Positions 1-8,544 of a stretch of DNA of 14,460 nt are shown here, one piece after another (the first letter of the stretch is position 1; each line of letters opens with the position of its first letter). This stretch comes from Planctomycetota bacterium (GTDB lineage Bacteria; Planctomycetota; PUPC01; DSUN01), in NCBI GenBank assembly GCA_016872875.1, contig VGYW01000208.1, positions 1 through 14,460 on the forward strand. Reading direction: 5' to 3'. The position numbers were made by a program, and so were the translations under genes. The notes beneath the pieces were generated by a model, which was not told the origin of the DNA, did no database searches, and saw nothing but the letters and a program-made list of their open reading frames with translations.

Positions 1-2813
<2,813 letters not shown>

Positions 2814-2906
2814 GCGACAACTCCCGCCCTCTCGGGCGCTCGTCGCCGCGCCAGCCACTCGCGCCAGCGGACCAGATGTTCACTCGGCGCTAACCTTCGC
2901 CCATCT

Positions 2907-2951
2907 TGTCAAAGAGCAAACCCCAAACATGCCGGCGGCGCTCCCGCCGGC
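2907..2951 (-). promoter_or_regulatory. rRNA leader antitermination site: boxB-like hairpin followed by boxA
   Basis: Between the promoter and 23S, the minus strand first forms a perfect 8-bp hairpin (arms 2944-2951 and 2931-2938, 5-nt loop). It then reads TGCTCTTTGACA at 2918-2907, which differs from the E. coli rrn boxA core (TGCTCTTTAACA) at one base. The boxB-boxA order matches rrn leaders that load NusB/NusE and resist Rho termination. Its presence directly ahead of 23S supports an independent 23S operon. The rest of the leader (2814-2906) holds a short GC hairpin near 2825-2840 and GCGAC/GTCGC arms that might belong to the 23S processing stem. The identification rests on motif and position only. 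Confidence 0.8.
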
Positions 2952-2970
2952 CATCTCCAGGGCATGGCTC

Positions 2971-2998
2971 ATTATACCACATCTGGCCGGCCTGTCAA
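2971..2998 (-). promoter_or_regulatory. Sigma-70 promoter of the 23S rRNA unit
   Basis: The minus strand reads TTGACA (2998-2993), a 16-bp spacer, then TATAAT (2976-2971). TGG precedes the -10, giving an extended -10 (TGN). Both hexamers are perfect consensus, which fits a strongly expressed stable-RNA gene. The start site should fall near 2964, leaving a leader of about 150 nt before 23S. Confidence 0.9.
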
Positions 2999-3087
2999 GC
3001 GCGAATTTTCGAGAGCGTCCCAGGCTCTTGAGTCTCCGCCCCCCGGGTTCAGCTCGCGCCGTGTGCGCACTCGGAGCGCGCCAAGAG

Positions 3088-3253
3088 CTGGGGGGACCAG
3101 TCCCCCAGACCCCCTGGGATTCACCGCATTGGGCCACCGGCAGCCCCCTGGGAAGCTAGCGCGGCCACCATCCGATGGGGCTGCCGGCGGCCCGAAGGCG
3201 GAAAACCCTGGGGCTCTGCCCTGAGCGGAGCGAGGGGTCTGGGCGAAGCCCCC
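3088..3253. repeat. GC-rich hairpin cluster between 23S and the mannanase-like gene
   Basis: The divergent intergenic stretch contains several inverted repeats and no credible gene. CTGGGGG at 3088-3094 pairs with CCCCCAG at 3102-3108. GGGGCT at 3210-3215 pairs with AGCCCC at 3247-3252, and the inner GCCC/GGGC arms extend that stem across a small internal bulge. The composition resembles the GC-rich palindromic intergenic repeats common in Planctomycetes genomes, but only one copy is visible here, so a dispersed repeat cannot be proven. The hairpins may also act as transcription barriers. Confidence 0.45.
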
Positions 3254-3285
3254 GCATGCCTGGCCTGTGCGGCTTGCTCTTCCCC

Positions 3286-3314
3286 TTGACACCACGGGAG
3301 CCAGCGGATACCCT
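3286..3314 (+). promoter_or_regulatory. Candidate promoter of the mannanase-like gene
   Basis: TTGACA (3286-3291), a 17-bp spacer and TACCCT (3309-3314). The -35 is perfect. The -10 keeps the key T, A and final T, and resembles the -10 elements of asnS (TACCTT) and the HzsA-related gene (TAGCCT). The start site would lie near 3321, giving a leader of about 47 nt. Confidence 0.5.
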
Positions 3315-3367
3315 ATGGCCGATGGCTCAACCTGGGCGGGCGGCCACCGCCTCTCGCGGAGAGCAGA

Positions 3368-5086
3368 ATGCCACGCTCCCGACGCTTCGCCCGAGTTCGC
3401 CTGCTTCTGGAACCCCTCGAGGCCAGGTTGCTCTTCGATGGCGGGCCGGTGACGATCGCGGGCGACCCGCGCTATGTCGGCGCAATCCCCGCTGGCGGCG
3501 GGGCCATCGTCCACGTCTACGACGCCGACGCCACGCCCGACGTTACCCTTGCCGATGTCGCCGTGAAGCCGGGGACGGGCAACGCCATCTCCGGCATCAC
3601 CCTCGTTGGCGCGCAGCGAAAGACCGGGCTGGGCATCCTCATCACGGGGGCGAGCTCCGCAGGCAAGGTTGGCGACAAGCGGTCCCTCCCGGCCGACGTC
3701 GCCTTCATCGCCTCCACCGCCCCCCTCGCCTCCCTCTCCCTCCGCAGCTCCATCGCGGGCCACAACCTCAACGGCCTCACCCTCGGCGGCCTGCCGTTCG
3801 CGCAGGACCTCGATGGCGATGGGGACCTGAACGACCCCACGGCGCTCTGGGTGCAGGGCAGCGTGGCGAAGCTCTCGCTGGCCGGGGACGTGGGCGTGTG
3901 GGCGGGGCCTCCGCGCCCCGCGGGGGACGGAGCCCCCGCCGACGTCATCATCGCCGGCGGCCTGGGCAAGCTCGCAGCCGCCGCCTACGACACCGTGCAC
4001 GGGGACCTCTTCGGCATCACCGCGGAGCAGTTCGGCAAGCTCACCCTCGGCCGCACGGCCCTCACCACCGCTAACCTCCCCTTCGCCCACGGGCAGTTCC
4101 GAATCGTCCTGGCACAGGATGCCATGCACAAGGGCGTCGCTCTCCCCCTCTGGGACGAAAACGTCAACCTCGCCCAACTGAGGGCCACGCTCGACAACCT
4201 CCTCGCCCTCGGCGCCAACTGGGTCGAGGCCAACGTCTTCTGGTTCCAGGACGACATTTCCTCGAGCGTGATCGCCCCGGACTTCACCCGCTGGAGCGCG
4301 AGCGACGCCTCGGTGCGGACGGTGATTGACGAGGTTCACGCGCGCGGGATGAGGGTGCTGCTGAAGCCGATGGTGGACCTCCGCAACGACCCCGCCCACT
4401 GGCGCGGCGACATCCCCGGCTCCGACCCCTGGTTCACAGGCCCCCAGGGCTACGGCGCCTTCCTGAACCACTTCGCCGACATCGCCCAGCAGGAGGGCGC
4501 GGACATGCTCTGCGTCGGCACCGAACTCGTCAGCACCAGCCCCCAGGAGGCACAGTGGCGCGCCCTCATCGCCGGCGTCCGCGCACGCTACACCGGCCCA
4601 CTCGTCTACGCCGCCAACCACGGCGGCACCGGCTCCGCCACACAGGAGAAGATCGCCTGGTGGGACGCCCTCGACTACATCGGCCTCGACGCCTACTACC
4701 CGCTCACGGCCAAGCCCGACCCCACCCTCGCCGAGCTCCAGGCCGCCTGGGCCGCGAGAGGCGCCACCATCGAGAACTGGCTCGCGGCACTCGACCCCGC
4801 CGACCGCAAACCCGTCCTCTTCACCGAAGTCGGCTATCGGAGCTGGGACGGCGCCAACGTTGACCCCGCCAGCCAGGCCGACCGCGGCGACGCCGGCGTG
4901 GACCTCCAGGAGCAAGCCGACTCCTACCAGGCCCTCTTCACCACCCTCTGGCGGCAGGAGACCTGGCTCGTCGGCACCTACTGGTGGAACTGGGAGGTGG
5001 ACCCCAACCCCGTGTGGGAGGCCCCCAACTGGTACACCCCGCAGGGCAAGCCGGCGGAGGGCATCCTGCGGCTCTACTACTCTTGA
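3368..5086 (+). CDS. Secreted GH113-type beta-mannanase-like glycoside hydrolase
   Basis: The 572-aa protein has a C-terminal TIM-barrel glycosidase domain (about residues 245-572) resembling GH113 endo-beta-1,4-mannanases. The predicted acid/base is E386 in GTELVST and the predicted nucleophile is E487 in FTEVGYRSW, both in (beta/alpha)8 strand-end contexts. WVEANVFWFQ and LKPMVDLR also fit the family. The N-terminus (MPRSRRFARVRLL, then LEPLEARLLFDGG) is the LEPR-XLL-type segment of planctomycete surface or secreted proteins rather than a classical signal peptide. Residues 25-240 form a unique beta-rich region with an EF-hand-like DLDGDGDLND (147-156), probably calcium binding. GGAG at 3358-3361 lies 6 nt before the ATG. 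Substrate is inferred and other plant-type polysaccharides are possible. There are no glycan-operon neighbours. Confidence 0.82.
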   Translation: MPRSRRFARVRLLLEPLEARLLFDGGPVTIAGDPRYVGAIPAGGGAIVHVYDADATPDVTLADVAVKPGTGNAISGITLVGAQRKTGLGILITGASSAGKVGDKRSLPADVAFIASTAPLASLSLRSSIAGHNLNGLTLGGLPFAQDLDGDGDLNDPTALWVQGSVAKLSLAGDVGVWAGPPRPAGDGAPADVIIAGGLGKLAAAAYDTVHGDLFGITAEQFGKLTLGRTALTTANLPFAHGQFRIVLAQDAMHKGVALPLWDENVNLAQLRATLDNLLALGANWVEANVFWFQDDISSSVIAPDFTRWSASDASVRTVIDEVHARGMRVLLKPMVDLRNDPAHWRGDIPGSDPWFTGPQGYGAFLNHFADIAQQEGADMLCVGTELVSTSPQEAQWRALIAGVRARYTGPLVYAANHGGTGSATQEKIAWWDALDYIGLDAYYPLTAKPDPTLAELQAAWAARGATIENWLAALDPADRKPVLFTEVGYRSWDGANVDPASQADRGDAGVDLQEQADSYQALFTTLWRQETWLVGTYWWNWEVDPNPVWEAPNWYTPQGKPAEGILRLYYS

Positions 5087-5111
5087 TTTCCTGCGCCCAA
5101 ACTGCTATAGT
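5083..5111 (+). promoter_or_regulatory. Promoter of tRNA-Arg
   Basis: TTGATT (5083-5088) overlaps the stop codon of the mannanase-like gene. A 17-bp spacer follows, then TATAGT (5106-5111). The start site near 5118 lies about 20 nt before the mature tRNA. The tRNA is therefore independently transcribed although it directly follows a coding gene. Confidence 0.7.
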
Positions 5112-5137
5112 CCCGTTGTCTGGTTGAACATCCCCTT

Positions 5138-5214
5138 GCGCCCGTAGCTCAATCGGACAGAGTGGAGGCCTTCGAAGCCTACGGCTGCAGGTTCGAGTCC
5201 TGCCGGGCGCGCCA
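5138..5214 (+). tRNA. tRNA-Arg, anticodon TCG
   Basis: A full 77-nt cloverleaf with encoded CCA. The acceptor stem GCGCCCG (5138-5144) pairs with CGGGCGC (5204-5210), with discriminator G at 5211. The D-stem is GCTC/GAGT. The anticodon loop CTTCGAA (5170-5176) carries TCG at 5172-5174. The T-stem is GCAGG/CCTGC around TTCGAGT. It closely resembles bacterial tRNA-Arg. The first pair of the anticodon stem (5165 with 5181) is a G-A mismatch, which is tolerated at position 27-43. It decodes CGA. Confidence 0.96.
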
Positions 5215-5224
5215 TACGAGCGAC

Positions 5225-5268
5225 CCAAGACCCTACAGCCACTTACGACTGTAGGGTCTTGGCGTTTG
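5225..5268 (+). terminator. Rho-independent-type hairpin after tRNA-Arg
   Basis: A perfect 14-bp inverted repeat (5225-5238 and 5249-5262) with a 10-nt loop begins 10 nt after the tRNA CCA. The tract after it (CGTTTGT) is only weakly T-rich. Position and stem strength fit a tRNA terminator. A role as a structured recombination or attachment site cannot be excluded, but no integrase or 3'-tRNA duplicate is visible. Confidence 0.72.
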
Positions 5269-5315
5269 TACTGTTACGCCTTGGGTCGCGATCAGCCAAG
5301 CGCCACAGGGAAGCG

Positions 5316-5444
5316 GGCCGGTTCAACGCCGTCCGAGTCAGTTTCGACACCATCGCGTGGCCCAACGGCGCCGACCTCTGCCCCGAAGTGCTCTACGAAG
5401 AGAGTGTCCCGGTCCAGGAATCTCTGCCAGCCCGGGTGCCATAG
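5316..5444 (+). pseudogene. C-terminal remnant of a DUF2442-family gene
   Basis: About 42 codons read RFNAVRVSFDTIAWPNG and then ADLCPEVLYEE. This matches the conserved C-terminal end of DUF2442 proteins (typically F-x2-V-x-V-x8-W-P-N-G-A-D-x2-P-E-x-L-Y). The N-terminal half of the domain is missing: the upstream bases in this frame hold the tRNA terminator and no recognisable DUF2442 sequence. No start codon or ribosome binding site suits a short protein here. DUF2442 genes often travel with DUF4160 genes in toxin-antitoxin-like pairs, and no DUF4160 partner is present. This is best read as debris of a lost module just downstream of a tRNA gene. The call is from memory of the family pattern. 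Confidence 0.6.
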
Positions 5445-5494
5445 GAGATTGTGGACAAGGCTCTTGCCATCGCAGAGCTCCGGCCGCGCGAAGG

Positions 5495-5848
5495 TCAGAG
5501 CAGGCCGAGAGCGAACCTGACGGCCTCCTCAATCCTGGCGAGGTCGCCTGCAGTCAGTTGCCCGGCAGGGCGGGCGGGGAAACGGCTGTGGTCAATGGCC
5601 CGGATCTGGTGGCATTGGAAGCTTGTCACTTTAGAAAGACCGTTCGTGGGGGTTGGCTGGACCGCAACAACGTTCCTATAGTGGTGCGGCATGGCGGTGC
5701 TGGTCCCCGGTACCACGGTGACAACAAGCGGCTTCGCGTTCAGGTCGTTTATCGAGAGAACGGCGACTGGGCGTTGCTTATCGTCAATCTCGCGACCGAC
5801 AGTAGGTGCCAGCCTCACGTAGTAAACCGCCCCGCGCTCAACAGGCAT
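5495..5848 (-). CDS. Type II toxin, PemK/MazF-family mRNA interferase
   Basis: The 117-aa length is normal for MazF. The N-terminal RGAVYYVRLAPTVGREI block is the family SH3-like barrel start. KQRPVAVLSIN carries the conserved RP pair. The C-terminal half has the TSFQCHQIRAIDHSRF block, equivalent to the usual V-D-Q-I-R-x-I-D-x-x-R segment. MazF toxins cleave single-stranded mRNA at short motifs and stop growth until bound by their antitoxin. The start is the ATG at 5848, with AAGGGGA 9 nt upstream. The gene follows a 96-aa ORF by 63 nt on the same strand, in the place of an antitoxin gene, and probably shares its promoter at 6272-6300. There is no sign of inactivation. Confidence 0.88.
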   Translation of the reverse strand: MPVERGAVYYVRLAPTVGREIDDKQRPVAVLSINDLNAKPLVVTVVPGTSTAMPHHYRNVVAVQPTPTNGLSKVTSFQCHQIRAIDHSRFPARPAGQLTAGDLARIEEAVRFALGLL

Positions 5849-5911
5849 CGCTGTCTATCCCCTTGGCTCAGCAACCGCGTCCAGGCAGACAACTCCGGTT
5901 CGCGCCCACTT

Positions 5912-6202
5912 TCATTCCCCTACATCCTCCTCAGGCTCTCCGATTGCCTCCGCCGTGTACTTGGAGTAGCCTTCGGCCTTCGGGTAGAACCCCTGCGATC
6001 GGGCTTCATCCAAGTTCGCCCTGTGTCGCACCAGACCGTTTATGTCGTGTCCGAGGACGCTCAGGACCATGGCGAAGCTCAGCCCGTTGCGGATTGCGAA
6101 TTCGATGAATGCCTGCATGTCCCTAAGCAGTTCGAGCTCAGCTTCACTCATCGGGCCACGCAGCACCTCGTGCAGCTTGGGCACGTCTTCCTTCGTTAGC
6201 AT
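5912..6202 (-). CDS. Putative antitoxin partner of the MazF-like toxin, unrecognised family
   Basis: The 96-aa protein starts at the ATG at 6202, where AGGGGA lies 7 nt upstream; longer readings in this frame run through the promoter and into asnS and were rejected. It is not a MazE/AbrB swapped-hairpin, Phd or ribbon-helix-helix protein that I recognise. The N-terminal half is helix-prone (about residues 20-55, including MQAFIEFAIRNG and FAMVLSVLGH). The tail after about residue 70 is polar and likely flexible (GFYPKAEGYSKYT) and ends acidic (EAIGEPEEDVGE). An acidic flexible C-terminus is how classical antitoxins clamp MazF, and the gene is first in the operon, 63 nt ahead of the toxin. The antitoxin role is inferred from position and charge only. 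Confidence 0.6.
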   Translation of the reverse strand: MLTKEDVPKLHEVLRGPMSEAELELLRDMQAFIEFAIRNGLSFAMVLSVLGHDINGLVRHRANLDEARSQGFYPKAEGYSKYTAEAIGEPEEDVGE

Positions 6203-6271
6203 GGTCTTTCCCCTTAGCTTGTCTATGACCCTTGAATCTGCGGCGGCTTGTCTGCTAGACCTTTCGCTTAT

Positions 6272-6300
6272 AGTATACTCGACACTGGCGCGGCAGTCAA
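6272..6300 (-). promoter_or_regulatory. Promoter of the mazF operon, with a palindrome over the -10
   Basis: The minus strand reads TTGACT (6300-6295), a 17-bp spacer, then TATACT (6277-6272). A perfect 8-bp palindrome, AGTATACT (6272-6279), covers the -10. It would be a natural operator for autorepression by the antitoxin or the complex. The start site is near 6265, about 63 nt before the first ATG. Both hexamers are close to consensus. Confidence 0.75.
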
Positions 6301-6345
6301 GCACCTTGGCGACCTGAATGCCCCTTCTCATCCTTGTGCAGAGCC

Positions 6346-7752
<1,407 letters not shown>

Positions 7753-7800
7753 GGCTCTTTCTCCGTTTCTCCGTCGTCCTCGCCGTCGTCCTCGTTCTCG

Positions 7801-7829
7801 AAGGTATCAGGACGCTCAGCTCGTGTCAA
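7801..7829 (-). promoter_or_regulatory. Promoter of asnS
   Basis: The minus strand reads TTGACA (7829-7824), a 17-bp spacer ending TGA, then TACCTT (7806-7801). The TG before the -10 gives an extended -10. Across about 30 bases it shares roughly 23 positions with the promoter at 11179-11207, including TTGACACG and TCCTGATA. Confidence 0.72.
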
Positions 7830-7830
7830 G

Positions 7831-7884
7831 AACCGCGGTTGACCGACCGTGGCTTGTTTCTTGACTCCGGGGGCCAACCGCGGT
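7831..7884. promoter_or_regulatory. Candidate paired operator between asnS and the RelE/Phd genes
   Basis: AACCGCGGTT at 7831-7840 is a perfect 10-bp palindrome immediately upstream of the asnS -35. AACCGCGGT recurs at 7876-7884, covering the end of the spacer and the first base of the -10 of the plus-strand toxin promoter. The copies start 45 bp apart. Phd-type antitoxins repress by binding palindromes at their own promoter, so binding by the downstream antitoxin is a reasonable inference. It could then affect asnS as well. Confidence 0.45.
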
Positions 7885-7889
7885 AGTAT
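7861..7889 (+). promoter_or_regulatory. Promoter of the RelE/Phd toxin-antitoxin operon
   Basis: TTGACT (7861-7866), a 17-bp spacer and TAGTAT (7884-7889). The start site would be near 7896, about 60 nt before the chosen TTG start. It diverges from the asnS promoter across about 30 bp. Confidence 0.68.
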
Positions 7890-7956
7890 CAGGAGGGCCG
7901 CCCGACGACCTGATGGCCAGGGGGCCAGGAAGGCCCGCTTGGCGCTGGAGGGCCCG

Positions 7957-8256
7957 TTGAGGTACCGCATCGAGTTCTCGCCCGAGGCCGAAGAACACTT
8001 GGCGTTCCTGACCGCGCGCGAGAGAGCGTTGGTCCTCGATGGGGTCGGGCGGCAGCTTGCCCATCAGCCTGATGCGGAGACCCGGAACCGGAAGCTGATG
8101 CGGGCCAATCCCCTGGCGCCCTGGGAGCTTCGCATCGGTGACTGCCGGGTGTACTATGATGTGAAGAGAGACCCCGTACCGATGGTTTTGGTGCGAGCTG
8201 TCGGGGTCAAAGAGCACAGCCAACTGCGCATCGCAGGAAAGGTGGTACCGATATGA
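7957..8256 (+). CDS. Type II toxin, RelE/ParE family
   Basis: A 99-aa toxin of the RelE/ParE fold. Family signatures are YRIEFSPEAEEHLAFL at the N-terminus, PDAETRNRKLMRANPLAPWE in the middle, and the C-terminal strands LRIGDCRVYYDVKRD and VLVRAVGVKEHSQL. This subgroup (RNRK-P-L-R-x-NPLAPWELRIGDxRVxY) is usually called RelE-like and is thought to cut mRNA on the ribosome; the activity is family knowledge. The TTG at 7957 is chosen because GGAGG ends 5 nt upstream, homology begins there, and the frame's ATG at 7849 lies upstream of the promoter. Its stop overlaps the antitoxin start as ATGA (8253-8256), giving toxin-first order with translational coupling. Confidence 0.87.
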   Translation: MRYRIEFSPEAEEHLAFLTARERALVLDGVGRQLAHQPDAETRNRKLMRANPLAPWELRIGDCRVYYDVKRDPVPMVLVRAVGVKEHSQLRIAGKVVPI

Positions 8257-8528
8257 AGACTCTTGAGGTGGATGAGGCGAAGGGCACCCTGGCGGACTAT
8301 GCACGCGGCTTGAGGCGGCGGCCGGTGATCCTCACGCGACGGGGCAAGCCCGTGGCCGCTCTGGTCTCCGTCGAGGACGAGGACTGGGAGAGCATCAGCC
8401 TCGCCACCAACCCCGAGTTCATGGCCATCATCGCGCGCTCGCGGACGCGCCAGGCGGCGGAAGGCGGCATCCCCATCGAGGAGGTTCGCCGGCGGCTGGG
8501 CCTCAGCAAACAGCGCCGCCGGCCCTGA
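8253..8528 (+). CDS. Type II antitoxin, Phd/YefM family
   Basis: The 91-aa protein opens with the Phd/YefM domain: KTLEVDEAKGTLADYAR, then RRPVILTRRGKPVAALVSVED (about residues 2-45), the DNA-binding dimer part. The remainder (DWESISLATNPEFMAIIARSR and the EEVRRRLGL end) is the region that folds over the RelE partner in this family. It overlaps the toxin gene by four bases. It probably autoregulates through the palindromes at 7831-7884. It ends 16 nt from the convergent HzsA-related gene with no clear terminator between them. Confidence 0.9.
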   Translation: MKTLEVDEAKGTLADYARGLRRRPVILTRRGKPVAALVSVEDEDWESISLATNPEFMAIIARSRTRQAAEGGIPIEEVRRRLGLSKQRRRP

Positions 8529-8544
8529 ACGGGGGGCCTGGCTT

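Noticed and set aside
2972..4915. 647-codon minus-strand ORF across the rRNA leader and the mannanase-like gene
   Set aside because: It is antisense to a gene with clear catalytic motifs, ends in the 23S promoter, and has the Gly/Val/Glu-rich composition expected from reading GC-rich coding DNA in reverse.
5138..5262. tRNA-Arg as an active integration site of a genomic island
   Set aside because: No integrase gene and no second copy of the tRNA 3' end are present in the window; only a DUF2442 remnant hints at past exchange.
7849..7956. Upstream ATG giving a 135-aa RelE-like protein
   Set aside because: This ATG lies upstream of the predicted promoter, the extra N-terminus has no family similarity, and a ribosome binding site precedes the TTG at 7957.
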